A stretch of DNA of 49,465 bases. Source: Chloroflexota bacterium. GTDB taxonomy: Bacteria > Chloroflexota > Dormibacteria > Dormibacterales > Dormibacteraceae. The number at the start of each line of letters is the position of its first letter. The stretch's first letter is position 1. The DNA is taken from assembly GCA_005881275.1 (NCBI GenBank), contig VBEF01000050.1:1-49465 (forward strand), written 5' to 3'. A model generated the notes under the pieces. The model was not told the origin of the DNA. It worked only from the letters and a program-made list of their open reading frames with translations, and ran no database searches. This document shows, in pieces, positions 1-11,970 of this stretch. The translations under genes and the position numbers were made by a program.

Positions 1-2387
<2,387 letters not shown>

Positions 2388-2389
2388 CG

Positions 2390-5041
2390 CTAGCGCAGTG
2401 CCTGCTTGACGGCCGCCGCCAGCGCACGCCAGCCCGCGGCCGGCTCGCGACCCAGGGTGACCCTGAGCACCGGCAGCCGCCTCGACGTGAGCGACTGCAG
2501 GTCGCCGATCGCCTGAGCCTGCTTCAGGACTGAGAAGCTGTAAGGCTGGCCGGGGATCGAGACGTCTTTGGCGTCGTTCTGGACGATCTGCAAGAAGAGG
2601 CCGGTCTTCGGTCCACCCTTGTGGAGCTGGCCTGTCGAGTGGAGGAAGCGCGGACCGTAGCCCGCCGTCGTGGCGATCTTCGTCTTGTCGCGAACGGCGG
2701 TCCGGATGGCGGCGATGGCAGCCTCCGAGCCGGGGGTCCGCGTCGTGTAGGCCATGATCGCGAAGTAGGATCCGCGCTTGGCCTTGCCGAGCAGCGACTT
2801 GATCCCGGCGCGAGCCTTCGACGCCGCCACCGACTCGGCAGCCGGCAGCTTGCCCTTGCCATTGAAGATCGCGAGCACCTTCCTCGTGTTGTCTTTCGAC
2901 TCCTGCACGTTGGGCTGATCGAAGGCATCGATGCCGAGGACCGCCCCGGCGATCGCGGTCGCGACCTCCCAGCGGAAGAACTCGCCCCCCAGGTCCAGCT
3001 TGTCGCGCATCGTCAGCGTCACCACCGGGTGGCCTGCCTTCTCGAGCGCTTGCACTGCGCGGTTGGGCGGATCGGCGTCCATCCGGATGTAGACGAATAG
3101 CCGGTCGTCGCCATACACGGCGGGCTTGCCGACAGGCTCGCCCTCCACCGGCACGATGCCTTTGCCTTCCTTGCCCGTGCTCTCCGCGATCAGCTGCTCG
3201 ACCCAGTAGCCGAGGGTTGCGACCTTGGGCGACGCGATCAGCGTCACCTTGTTGCGACCCTGCGTGGCCATGCGGCCCATCACCGCGCCGAGCCACACGC
3301 CCGGATTGCTTTCGACAGGCACCGAGTCGGCGCATGAGTGCTCCATCTCCACCGCACGTTCCAGCAGCTCCACGACGTCAACCCCGAGCAGGGCGCCCGG
3401 AACCAGACCGAAGTACGAGAGGGCTGAGTACCGGCCGCCGATGTCGGGCGGGTTGGAGAAGATCCACCGGAATCCGTGGTCTTTCGCGAGCTTCTCCAGC
3501 GATGTGCCGGGGTCGGTGATGGCGGCGAACTGCTTACCGCTCCCCTTCGTCTGCTCCCAAAAGTAGGCAAAGTGCGACAGCGTCTCTGTCGTCTCGCCCG
3601 ACTTCGAGGCGACGATGAACAGCGACGTCTGGAGGCGGATCTTGGAGCGGACGCTGAGAATCGTCGCCGGGTCGGTCGTGTCGAGCACATGCAGCTTGGG
3701 ATGGCCCTTCACCGAGCCGAACGTGTTTCGCAACACGTCAGGGCACAAGCTCGAGCCGCCCATGCCCAGCAGCACGACGTCGGTTAACGCGCGGCCCTGC
3801 CTGGCGAGGTCGCGAAACTCGCTCGCCTTCTCGAGCATCTTGTCCGCCACGTCGAGCCAGCCAAGGCGGTCGTGGATCTCCTGGCGCTTGGCCGGGTCAG
3901 CGGTCCAGAGCGTCGAGTCCTTCGCCCACAGCCGCCGCGGAGCGCTGTCCTTCTGCAGCTTCGCGATCTGCGCGTCGACCGCGGGCTGCAGCGGACCGAG
4001 GCTGTACCACTGGCGCGGGCCCTTGCCGGCCTTGATCTCCTTTGCGCTTTTCTCGAGGGCGCCGAGCAGGCTCTCGAACGACTTGGTGAACGCATCCACA
4101 CCCTCGACCTCGAGCTCGTGGGTGACCTGGTGCAGATCCACACCTGTTTCAGCCAGCTGCTTGAGCTGCCGGTGCGCAAGGTCAACGTTCTCGTCGAGGC
4201 TGCGCCGCACCTCGCCGTGCTCGCGGAAAGCGGCCAGGGTCGCGGGCGGCACAGTGTCCACCGTGTCGGGACCTATCAGCTCTTCGACGTAGTACGTGTC
4301 CGTGGCGGCCTTGCCGAAGAGCTGGTCCAGAGCGCGCTTCTGCTGCGGATCCTGCGCCTGGTTGACCTTCTCGGCAAGGATCTTGTCGACCTTCGTGTCG
4401 ACGCGGCTGACGAAGAAGCTCGCCACGCTGGCCACCTTGCTGAGGTCGCCACCCTCCTTGTGCAGCTTCTCCAGACCGGCCAGGTAAGCCTCGACCACCT
4501 CGGCGTAGCGCTCGACGGCAAAGATCAGAGTGATGTTGATGTTGTGGCCCTTGGAGATCTGGTCGAAGATCGCGGGCAATCCTTCCTTTGTGGCCGGGAT
4601 CTTCACCATGACGTTCGGTCGCTTGCAGCGCTCGCGCAGGTCTTCGGCCATCCGAATAGTGCCGCGTGTGTTGTTGGCGAGGGTCGGCGCGACCTCGATG
4701 CTCACGAAGCCGTCGCGGCCTTTCGTCTTGTCGTAGACCGGCCGGAACGTGTCGGCGGCCGCCTGGATGTCCTCGACCATCAGCTCCCACAGCATGTCGG
4801 CGGGCTTCTTCTTTTCCCGCACGAGCTGGACCATCGCCTCGTCGTAGTCGGTGGAACCGCTGACCGCCTTCTCGAAGATTGTCGGATTGGACGTGACCCC
4901 GGTAAGGCCTTCGTCACGCAGGCGCGCCAGCTCGCCCGAGCTGATGAGCTGGCGGCGAATGTTGTCGAGCCACAGCGACTGTCCGATCTGGTGGAGCTCT
5001 TTGATTGGGTTGTGCTTGGCCTGGGTTGCGGTCGCCATCAT
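2390..5041 (-). CDS. Bifunctional transaldolase / glucose-6-phosphate isomerase fusion
   Basis: This 883-residue protein fuses two sugar-phosphate enzymes. Residues 1 to about 335 are transaldolase: TGVTSNPTIF at 47-56 and the Schiff-base lysine in VMVKIPATKEG at about 147. Residues from about 340 to the end are phosphoglucose isomerase: GMGGSSL at 426-432, SKSGETTET at 479-487, and the family GGRYSALS segment. Joining them links the non-oxidative pentose pathway to regeneration of glucose-6-phosphate for the neighbouring zwf product. Such tal-pgi fusions are known in some Actinobacteria, cyanobacteria and relatives. The start overlaps the tkt stop (ATGATG; either ATG at 5041 or 5038 could be used). 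There is no frameshift or linker loss. Confidence 0.95.
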   Translation of the reverse strand: MMATATQAKHNPIKELHQIGQSLWLDNIRRQLISSGELARLRDEGLTGVTSNPTIFEKAVSGSTDYDEAMVQLVREKKKPADMLWELMVEDIQAAADTFRPVYDKTKGRDGFVSIEVAPTLANNTRGTIRMAEDLRERCKRPNVMVKIPATKEGLPAIFDQISKGHNINITLIFAVERYAEVVEAYLAGLEKLHKEGGDLSKVASVASFFVSRVDTKVDKILAEKVNQAQDPQQKRALDQLFGKAATDTYYVEELIGPDTVDTVPPATLAAFREHGEVRRSLDENVDLAHRQLKQLAETGVDLHQVTHELEVEGVDAFTKSFESLLGALEKSAKEIKAGKGPRQWYSLGPLQPAVDAQIAKLQKDSAPRRLWAKDSTLWTADPAKRQEIHDRLGWLDVADKMLEKASEFRDLARQGRALTDVVLLGMGGSSLCPDVLRNTFGSVKGHPKLHVLDTTDPATILSVRSKIRLQTSLFIVASKSGETTETLSHFAYFWEQTKGSGKQFAAITDPGTSLEKLAKDHGFRWIFSNPPDIGGRYSALSYFGLVPGALLGVDVVELLERAVEMEHSCADSVPVESNPGVWLGAVMGRMATQGRNKVTLIASPKVATLGYWVEQLIAESTGKEGKGIVPVEGEPVGKPAVYGDDRLFVYIRMDADPPNRAVQALEKAGHPVVTLTMRDKLDLGGEFFRWEVATAIAGAVLGIDAFDQPNVQESKDNTRKVLAIFNGKGKLPAAESVAASKARAGIKSLLGKAKRGSYFAIMAYTTRTPGSEAAIAAIRTAVRDKTKIATTAGYGPRFLHSTGQLHKGGPKTGLFLQIVQNDAKDVSIPGQPYSFSVLKQAQAIGDLQSLTSRRLPVLRVTLGREPAAGWRALAAAVKQALR

Positions 5042-6903
5042 TTCGCCTGGGCCAGTTTCGTCGCGGCCGCGACGATGCTCTTCGCCGAGATACCCGCGGC
5101 GTTCATCAGCTCCTCGGGCTTGCCCGACTCGGGCAGGCCTTTCACGGCGAGATGCACGAGCCGTAGCGGCGGGTCGGCCGCCAGAGCTTCCAGCACGGCG
5201 GCTCCGATGCCTCCCTCTGGATAATGGTCTTCGACCACAATCAGCCGGCCCTTGGTGACGCGCGCGGCGTCGCGCAGCGTCTTTACGTCGACCGGTTTGA
5301 TCGAATACAGGTCGATCACCCGCACCGGGATCTTCTTGGCCGCGAGCGCATCGGCCGCCGCGATGCAGTTGTGCAGCGTCACGCCCGCGCCGATCAGCGC
5401 GACCTTGTCCTTGGGGCTCTGGCGGACCACCTTGGAGCCGCCCACCTTGAATGTCTCTGCCGCGCCATACAACGTCGGATACGCCCCGCGCGTCGTGCGC
5501 ATGAAGACGATTCCAGGGGTGTCCGCCATGATCCGCGTCAGCTTCGCGGTCTGGTTGGGGTCGGACGGGTACAGAACGGTAGAGCTGTGGATCGCCCGCA
5601 TCGAGGCAAGGTCTTCGAGGGCCATCTGCGACGGTCCGTCCTGCCCGATCTCGACACCGGCGTGCGAACCCGCGAGCCGGATGTCGGCCTGCGAGATGGC
5701 GGCCATGCGGATGAAGTCGTAGGCGCGGCTGAAGAACGCGGCGAAGGTTGACGCGAAGGGCTTGTATCCCCGAACGCTCATCCCGACCGCCGTCGCGACG
5801 AGCTGCTGCTCCGAGATCCACATCTCGAAGAACCTGTCCGGATACGCCTTGGCAAACTCGTCCGCGTGGGTCGAGTTGGAGACCTCGCCGTCCATCGCCA
5901 CGACCTCGGGAATGGAGCCGAGCGCGACGAGGGCGTCGCCGTACGCCTTGCGCGTCGCGACCTTGTCCTCTTTTTTGTAGGTGGGTAGGACGGGCTCCGC
6001 GGCCGCGGGACGCTTGGGCACGGGCCCGCGCTCGGGTTTCTGCGTCTTGACCTTCAGGTTCTTGATGCCCCCCAGCTCTTTGATCGCGCGCTCCGCCATA
6101 TCGGGAGGCAGCGCCTTGCCGTGCCAGCCGTCTTTGTTCTCGATCTCCGAAAATCCCTTGCCCTTGACAGTCTTGGCGATGATCACGGTCGGCTTGCCCG
6201 AGTTGGACAGCGCCTCGCCGAAGGCACGGTCGATCGACGCCATATCGTGGCCGTCGATAACGATCGGATAGCAGCCGAACGCCTCCACCCGCCGGCGGTA
6301 CACATCGAGGTTCCAGCCGAACTCGGTCTCGCCCCGCTGGCCCAGCCGGTTGATGTCCCAGATCGCGGTCAGATTGGCCAGCTTGTAGTGCCCCGCCTTG
6401 TCGAGCGCTTCCCAGATCGAGCCCTCGGCCAGCTCGGAGTCCCCGCACAATACCCACACGTGGTACGGCAGCTTGTCCAGGTACTGGCCCGCCAGCGCCA
6501 CGCCGACGCCGATCGGCAGTCCCTGCCCAAGTGATCCCGTGGCGACGTCGACCCACGGGATGACCGGCGTCGGGTGACCCTGAAGTCGCGAACCGAACTT
6601 GCGGAAGGTCATCATCTCGGTGTCTGTGATCGCGCCGACGGCCTTGAACATCGCGTAGCAGAGGGGCGATGCGTGGCCTTTGGAGTAGATCAGGTGGTCG
6701 TTGTTCGGGTCTTTCGGCTTGGCCCAGTCGTACTGGAGGTAGCGGGTGATCAGGACGGCGATGAGGTCCGCGGCTGACATCGAGGAGGTCGGGTGGCCGG
6801 AGCCCGCGGCAGTGCTGCAGCGGATCGAGTCGATCCGGAGCTGCTGCCCGACTTGGCGAGCAAACTCGAGATCTGTCGTCGCAATCGTCTCTGTGACGGC
6901 CAT
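5038..6903 (-). CDS. tkt: Transketolase
   Basis: This thiamine-diphosphate enzyme moves two-carbon units between sugar phosphates. The 621-residue protein has the catalytic histidine in GSGHPTSS (34-41), SKGHASP near 74-80, a ThDP segment beginning CGDSELAEG near 153, a pyrimidine domain with GQDGPSQMALEDLASMR, and a C-terminal domain with VVEDHYPEGG. The usual GDG of the ThDP motif is GDS here, a variant of this family branch. The ATG at 6903 is preferred because AAGGAG (6908-6913) lies 4 bases upstream; an in-frame GTG at 6918 would bury that site in the coding region. It is the first gene of the tkt, tal-pgi, gnd, zwf operon. Confidence 0.96.
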   Translation of the reverse strand: MAVTETIATTDLEFARQVGQQLRIDSIRCSTAAGSGHPTSSMSAADLIAVLITRYLQYDWAKPKDPNNDHLIYSKGHASPLCYAMFKAVGAITDTEMMTFRKFGSRLQGHPTPVIPWVDVATGSLGQGLPIGVGVALAGQYLDKLPYHVWVLCGDSELAEGSIWEALDKAGHYKLANLTAIWDINRLGQRGETEFGWNLDVYRRRVEAFGCYPIVIDGHDMASIDRAFGEALSNSGKPTVIIAKTVKGKGFSEIENKDGWHGKALPPDMAERAIKELGGIKNLKVKTQKPERGPVPKRPAAAEPVLPTYKKEDKVATRKAYGDALVALGSIPEVVAMDGEVSNSTHADEFAKAYPDRFFEMWISEQQLVATAVGMSVRGYKPFASTFAAFFSRAYDFIRMAAISQADIRLAGSHAGVEIGQDGPSQMALEDLASMRAIHSSTVLYPSDPNQTAKLTRIMADTPGIVFMRTTRGAYPTLYGAAETFKVGGSKVVRQSPKDKVALIGAGVTLHNCIAAADALAAKKIPVRVIDLYSIKPVDVKTLRDAARVTKGRLIVVEDHYPEGGIGAAVLEALAADPPLRLVHLAVKGLPESGKPEELMNAAGISAKSIVAAATKLAQAK

Positions 6904-7004
6904 GTCACTCCTTGGCACCTGGGTGCGAAGGTCCCTTTGCGGGGGCTTTGCGTGGATCTACAGGTGAAGTTTATCGAGTGCCACTTTCGCCGCTGGCCCG
7001 ACAC

Positions 7005-7072
7005 CCCCGGATAGTCCGGACTATCCGAGGTCTGCTGCGGACTTCACGTCGGTTTGTCCGGACTATCCGGGG
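7005..7072. repeat. Nested inverted repeat at the end of pepF, upstream of tkt
   Basis: Two 17-base arms (7005-7021 and 7056-7072, CCCCGGATAGTCCGGAC and its exact complement) face each other across 34 bases. The left arm is also half of a perfect 20-base palindrome at 7008-7027. The right arm overlaps the last codons of pepF and supplies its TAG stop (7063-7065). No T-run follows on the leftward strand, so a simple intrinsic terminator is not obvious. It could be a palindromic repeat element, an operator for the tkt operon, or an mRNA stabilising hairpin. Confidence 0.85.
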
Positions 7073-8865
7073 ACTTGGTGGGTCTCGGCGAGACGCTCGA
7101 CTTCGGTCACCATGCCATCCAGGATCTTGAGGCCCGCGTCCCAGAAATCAGGGTTGGTGATGTCCATGTCCAGGCGCCTCACCAGCTCATCGGGTCGCGT
7201 CGATCCGCCGGCGGCGAGAAAGTCCAGGTAGGCGTCGACGAACTCCGGGCCCCGCTCGAGATACCGGTGATAAACGGACATGGCCAGGAGGTTCCCGAAT
7301 GCGTACGCGTACACGTAACCCGGCGTGTGCAGGAAGTGTCCGACGTAGCTCCACCAAACCTTGTGCTCGTCTGTGAGCGTCAGGGCGTCTCCGAACATCG
7401 CCTGGAGCTGCTCCTGGAAGATCTCACCGAGCTGCTCGGCCGAGAGCTCGCCTTCCGTCCGCCGCCTCGTGTGGATCGCGTCCTCGTAGCGGTTGAACGC
7501 CACCTGGCGAAACACTGTGGCGAAGGCGTCTTCGACCTGGCCGCACAGCAGCGCCAGCTTCACCGTCGGATCTTTCTCCTCGGCCATGATTCGGTCGAAG
7601 GTCAACGCCTCGCCGAACACGGATGCAGTCTCGGCGAGCGTCAGCGGCGGGTGATAGTCGAATACGTTCTGCCTTGCCGCGAGGCGGTCGTGCAGGCCGT
7701 GACCCAGCTCGTGCGCCAGCACGAGGGCGTCGCGCAGCTTCCCGGTGAAGTTCAGCATCACGTACGGGTGGTGGTCTGGCGTGACGCCCATGCAGTAAGC
7801 GCCGCCGGCCTTGCCCGGTACGACTGGAGCATCGATCCAGCTTTGCTTGAAGAAGTCTTCGACCAGCGCCCCGGCCTTCTTGGAGAACCTGTTGTAGGAG
7901 CCGAGCACCAGCTCTTTCGCGGCTTCCCACGAAAGGTCGCGCGTCGTGTCGCTGACCGGCGCGTACCGATCCCACTCGTGCAGCTCGCCGACGTTGAGCA
8001 GCTTGCGCTTGACGCGGTAATAGCGAATGCAGACGTCGTAGCGTCCGGTGACCGCGTCGACAAGCGCCTGTACCGCCTCGTCCGAAGTCTCGTTGGCCAG
8101 GTTGCGGGAGCTGATCCACGTCGGGAAATGACGGAGACGATCGTCGATCGCCTTTTCCTGGAGGATCACGTTGAAGATGTAGCCGCGGGTGCGGACGTCG
8201 CCGCGAAGGGCCTGCGTCACCGCGCCGCTGGCTTTGCGACGGACGTTGCGATCGGGCTCGCGCAGGAGCGTGAGCGCCTGGTCGAGCGCGAGGTCGCTCC
8301 CATCGACGTTGACGCGAATGCGCGCGCACAGCTCCTCGAACAGTCGGACCCATGACGGGTTGCCCACCGGGCTGAAGTCGGTGAGCACGCGCTCCTCTGG
8401 CTCCGAAAGCTGGTGCGGGCGGTACTTGCGCGCCTCTTCGATGGTGTGGCGGTAGGCCGCCGCGTCTGGATCCGCGAAGAGCTTTGCCGCCTGCTCATCG
8501 CTGATCTGGGCCAGCTCGAGGTAGAAGAACACCATGTGACTGCTGCGCTCCGCGCCCGCCTCGCGCACACGCGCAAGCAACCGGCCGGCGGCATGGTCTT
8601 GCGTGTCCCCGCTATGGAGCATGTACGCGTAGACCTCAGGCTTGGCGGCGGCTTTCTCATAGTCCTCGAGCTCGCGCATCATGGCCGCGAAGGCCTTCGG
8701 TTCCAGCGTCGCGACCTTGCCCTTGTACCTCGCCTCGAAATCCTTCGCTCGCTGCATCTCGCGCGCGAGCGTGGCTTCGATCTTCGGATCGTCAGGCGAT
8801 GCGAAGAGGTCGCTCAGATTCCAACGAACTGTCTCGGCGCCTGTTGATTTGAGTGCCTGGGCCAT
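7063..8865 (-). CDS. pepF: Oligoendopeptidase F family zinc peptidase (M3B)
   Basis: This is a cytosolic zinc metallopeptidase that cuts short peptides. The 600-residue protein has the signature HELGHGLH (HExxH at 385-389) and the third zinc ligand in LAETASVFGE (glutamate near 412), with the usual long helical N-terminal domain and no signal peptide. The length matches the family. The ATG at 8865 lies 6 bases after the stop of the transglutaminase-like gene, so it probably closes that operon. The last residues VPG and the stop codon are encoded inside an inverted repeat (7056-7072), which suggests the repeat landed at or replaced the original gene end. Confidence 0.95.
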   Translation of the reverse strand: MAQALKSTGAETVRWNLSDLFASPDDPKIEATLAREMQRAKDFEARYKGKVATLEPKAFAAMMRELEDYEKAAAKPEVYAYMLHSGDTQDHAAGRLLARVREAGAERSSHMVFFYLELAQISDEQAAKLFADPDAAAYRHTIEEARKYRPHQLSEPEERVLTDFSPVGNPSWVRLFEELCARIRVNVDGSDLALDQALTLLREPDRNVRRKASGAVTQALRGDVRTRGYIFNVILQEKAIDDRLRHFPTWISSRNLANETSDEAVQALVDAVTGRYDVCIRYYRVKRKLLNVGELHEWDRYAPVSDTTRDLSWEAAKELVLGSYNRFSKKAGALVEDFFKQSWIDAPVVPGKAGGAYCMGVTPDHHPYVMLNFTGKLRDALVLAHELGHGLHDRLAARQNVFDYHPPLTLAETASVFGEALTFDRIMAEEKDPTVKLALLCGQVEDAFATVFRQVAFNRYEDAIHTRRRTEGELSAEQLGEIFQEQLQAMFGDALTLTDEHKVWWSYVGHFLHTPGYVYAYAFGNLLAMSVYHRYLERGPEFVDAYLDFLAAGGSTRPDELVRRLDMDITNPDFWDAGLKILDGMVTEVERLAETHQVPG

Positions 8866-8871
8866 CGAATT

Positions 8872-10863
8872 TCAGGATATCCGCTCCGCAAAGTCGCGCA
8901 CTCGCGTCGGGTCGGGCCAACGCCCCGCGTACACACCTTCGTTGACCGCTTTGGTCACGTCCACAAGCACATCTGATTGCATCAAGCGCTGGTATTCGAG
9001 GGGCGTTTCCGGTGGAGCGCGCCGGCGGCCGAGCCGTCGCTGCAAACGCTCGTAGAGACGCAGCAGCTCGGACTCACCCGGCGGTGTTTTGGGCCGCCGC
9101 CTCCAGACCCGGCGCCGCAGCCATGCGTAGGCGAGGACGAACACGATCGCGATGCCCATCGCGAGTGGCACCACCGCAAACACGCCCAACGAGCCGAGCG
9201 CCGCCGCGGGTGCGCCAACCGTCAGGTGCGGCAGCAGGCGGGCCACGCCGCCCCCCGCCCAGTGATTGGGGAATCGCGTCGCGGCTAGCGGAGCGACACC
9301 GGGCGTCGGATCGACTGGCACCCAGCCATGTCCTGAGAACCAGACCTCCACCCACGCGTGCGCGTCGTGTTCGCGCACGACGGCCTGGTTCAGCAGCGGG
9401 TCGTAATCGCCCGTACCGTAGCCGGTCGCCAGCCGCGCCGGGATGCCGAGGCTGCGCAGCATCAATGTCTCGGCCGTGGCGAACTGCTCGCAATAGCCCG
9501 TCTTGACATCGAAAAGGAACCAATCGACCGGATCGCGTCCCGCGGGGACGCGTGGCAGGTCCAGCGTGTACTGATAGCCCCGCTGCAGGTAACCGGTGAG
9601 TGCCATGACCGCGTCGAATTCATTGCTTGCGCCCTTGGTCGCTTCCACTGCCATTTGACGCGCGCGTGGCGACAGGCTTCCTGGATCAAGGTAGGCAGGG
9701 TTGTTCTGCGGCGCGACACGTTCGAGCTCGTCGCCGCGCAGCGCGTCGGCCGACAGATCCGGCAGGTATGACACGACCGAGTACGTCTGACCCGGGCGCA
9801 ACGCATCAGGCGTGTGAAACGTGCCGTACGCGTCCTCGCGCAGGGCGGCCACCGGCGCGTAAAGGCTCTGGATCGGATACGCGGCGTTGATCACACCGGG
9901 CAAGGGTCGGAGAACGCGAAACGTCTGCACGAACGTGCCCAGGTTGTGCGGCGGGGCCGGTGGCATGAATCGTGGCGGGACGTATGGCTGCATCTCCCGA
10001 TACCCGTGGTTCGTCGTGGTCCACGCGCCATCGCGATATTCGTCGAACACCAGCCCCCGCCAGTAGGCGGGCGCTCCGGTCCGCACGTACATCACCGGAG
10101 CGTCGCCGAGGCGCCCGCGGAAATGCAGGTCGACGCTGCTCGACGCACCGGTCGAGTCGCCGGTCAGCTGGACCAGCGGCAGGGCCGGACTTTCCAGGCC
10201 GCCCTTGAAGTTCGAGAAGTTCGGGAGCGAGATCACCAGCGGAGAGATCGGCACGCCGGACGGCTGCGGCACCGCGACAAACCAACCCACTCCCCCCAAG
10301 ATCGCGGCCGCCAACATCAGGGCGAGCGCGCGCGCCGGCACGCGCACCCCTGCCTCCATCCGCTTCAGATGCGATGCGATCCAGAAACCGGCGAGGTAAA
10401 GGGCCCACAGAGCGAGAAGGATTCCGAACGCGTAATCCCACGCATAGACAGCCGCGAGATAGAGGATCGCGAGGCTGATCCACATGCTCGAGTAGCAGTT
10501 GCGTCGCGTCTTCAAGTCGAAGCTCGTGATCGCCACGAGCAGGATGGCGAAATTGGCCTGGGGCAGGACGCCGCCGAAAAGGGCCAGCGCGGAATCGGCG
10601 ATCACATAGAAGAGAGCGCCGAAGACCAACGCAGCGAGAAACACCTGGCGCCAGAGCCCGCGTTTGCGGTTGCGCTCGCGATAGCTGACGACGTGGCCGA
10701 TCGCGGTCGCGACGAAGGCCAGGATCGGCACGATGTAGTCCTGGCCGTACAGGGCGATGGCCAGCATCGCGACCGAGAACCCCGAAAACACAAAGGCGCG
10801 TCCCTCGATCGAGTGCTCGATCGGCGAGGCCGGCAGCCTCAGCCATCTCGTCACAAGGGCCAT
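8872..10863 (-). CDS. DUF3488/transglutaminase-like membrane protein (TgpA type)
   Basis: The 663-residue protein starts with about six or seven hydrophobic segments (residues 22-200), continues with a large presumably extracytoplasmic region, and carries a transglutaminase-fold protease-like domain with Cys458 (TGYCEQFAT), His502 (EHDAHAWVEVW) and Asp518 (VPVDPTPG). A further transmembrane helix sits near residue 560, followed by a basic tail. The architecture is that of TgpA/YebA proteins, which are regularly encoded beside MoxR ATPases and DUF58 proteins, as here. The ATG at 10863 overlaps the end of the DUF58 gene by 13 bases. The substrate is unknown; cysteine peptidase or cross-linking activity is family inference. 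Confidence 0.93.
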   Translation of the reverse strand: MALVTRWLRLPASPIEHSIEGRAFVFSGFSVAMLAIALYGQDYIVPILAFVATAIGHVVSYRERNRKRGLWRQVFLAALVFGALFYVIADSALALFGGVLPQANFAILLVAITSFDLKTRRNCYSSMWISLAILYLAAVYAWDYAFGILLALWALYLAGFWIASHLKRMEAGVRVPARALALMLAAAILGGVGWFVAVPQPSGVPISPLVISLPNFSNFKGGLESPALPLVQLTGDSTGASSSVDLHFRGRLGDAPVMYVRTGAPAYWRGLVFDEYRDGAWTTTNHGYREMQPYVPPRFMPPAPPHNLGTFVQTFRVLRPLPGVINAAYPIQSLYAPVAALREDAYGTFHTPDALRPGQTYSVVSYLPDLSADALRGDELERVAPQNNPAYLDPGSLSPRARQMAVEATKGASNEFDAVMALTGYLQRGYQYTLDLPRVPAGRDPVDWFLFDVKTGYCEQFATAETLMLRSLGIPARLATGYGTGDYDPLLNQAVVREHDAHAWVEVWFSGHGWVPVDPTPGVAPLAATRFPNHWAGGGVARLLPHLTVGAPAAALGSLGVFAVVPLAMGIAIVFVLAYAWLRRRVWRRRPKTPPGESELLRLYERLQRRLGRRRAPPETPLEYQRLMQSDVLVDVTKAVNEGVYAGRWPDPTRVRDFAERIS

Positions 10864-11960
10864 TGCAAACCCACCCTCTCGAAGGGGACGTCGGTGTCGA
10901 TCGCGGCGTCACCGACGACCCAGACCCTGTCGGCGACCTCGACCAGGTCCGCATTGGGTGCCGCGGTGATGAGGACCAACAGCCCCTCAGGCGGCTTCGC
11001 CGCCACCTCCCAACTTCGTGGGGAGCTGTTTGCCGGGTATCGCGCCAGCCATTCCAGTTGCGACCACAGGTCGCGCGGCGATGCACTGGGTTCGCCGCCA
11101 GACGCCGAAATCACGACCCGTCCTCCTTCTCTTATGCAGTCCCACGCCTCCGAGGCCGCGATCCGCGCGATCTGATCGGCGATCTCAAGGGACGAGGGCG
11201 CCGGGTCGACGAAGATGGCGAGTGTCTGCACGCCCGGCGGCTCGTACTCGCGGACCACCAGCTCGCCATGCCTGGCGCTCGACCTCCAGTGAATCCGGCG
11301 CAGGGAGTCGCCGGGCCGGTACTCCCGAATCCCGAACAGCTCGTTGCCGGAGCCGGCCCGCGGCGCCGCCAGACTCGCCTGCAGCTCGTGTGGCTCGCGC
11401 CGCATGGCCAGCGATGTGAAGCGCGGGAAGACGAGCGCAACCTCCGAATCGGCGTATGGCCGGCGACCTGTGAAGAAGCCGAGGGGGTCGCTCGTGCTGA
11501 CTCTCCAGCCCGTGGCGCCGACCGGCCCGCGACGAAGTTCGCTCACGATTTTCATGCGCCGCCAGCCCTTCTTCGGCACAAGACCCGCGCCGAACTCGAC
11601 CCGCCTGCCGTTGAGCTGCCCTTCGACCCACGCGGGCCCGCGGGATGAACCCCTGGTGTGCAATGCGACCTCGAGCTCGAGGGCGTCGCCCTCGAAGACC
11701 GGCGCCATTTGGGGCGCGCTTCGAAGCACGCTCTCGGGCAGATCCTCAGCGGGCGAGCCGCTCGCGGGGACGTTGCCGCGGACCGCGAGCTGCAGCCACA
11801 GGCCGGCGCGGTTCCACCATGCGTATGCCGCCGCCGCCACGACCAATGCGAGGATCCACGCCGCGAGCAGGAACAGCCACGGCACCTCGGACGTGGCCCC
11901 GTACCACTCCAGGACCAGCCACAACACACCGGCGCCGAGAACCCGCCAGGTCGGCCTCAG
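10851..11960 (-). CDS. DUF58 domain protein of a MoxR cluster
   Basis: Two N-terminal transmembrane segments are followed by a long domain containing the DUF58 hallmark FGIREYRPGDSLRRIHWRSSAR and then a VWA-like region (LAIFVDPA). No ATG, GTG or TTG gives a neat N-terminus. A TTG at 12020 would overlap moxR by 50 bases and add a charged, unconserved stretch. I prefer CTG at 11960: GAGG lies 8 bases before it, 10 bases separate it from the moxR stop, and the protein then begins MRPTWRVLGAG directly before the first membrane helix, as DUF58 proteins do (369 residues). The role is probably assembly or regulation of an envelope complex together with the MoxR ATPase. The gene is certain; the start is an inference. 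Confidence 0.9.
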   Translation of the reverse strand: MRPTWRVLGAGVLWLVLEWYGATSEVPWLFLLAAWILALVVAAAAYAWWNRAGLWLQLAVRGNVPASGSPAEDLPESVLRSAPQMAPVFEGDALELEVALHTRGSSRGPAWVEGQLNGRRVEFGAGLVPKKGWRRMKIVSELRRGPVGATGWRVSTSDPLGFFTGRRPYADSEVALVFPRFTSLAMRREPHELQASLAAPRAGSGNELFGIREYRPGDSLRRIHWRSSARHGELVVREYEPPGVQTLAIFVDPAPSSLEIADQIARIAASEAWDCIREGGRVVISASGGEPSASPRDLWSQLEWLARYPANSSPRSWEVAAKPPEGLLVLITAAPNADLVEVADRVWVVGDAAIDTDVPFERVGLQWPL

Positions 11961-11970
11961 GTTCCTTGCC

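Noticed and set aside
2390..6556. A 1388-codon open frame spanning tkt and tal-pgi
   Set aside because: Only the part from 5041 downward is protein-like; the upstream part is a shifted reading of tkt, which is itself complete in another frame.
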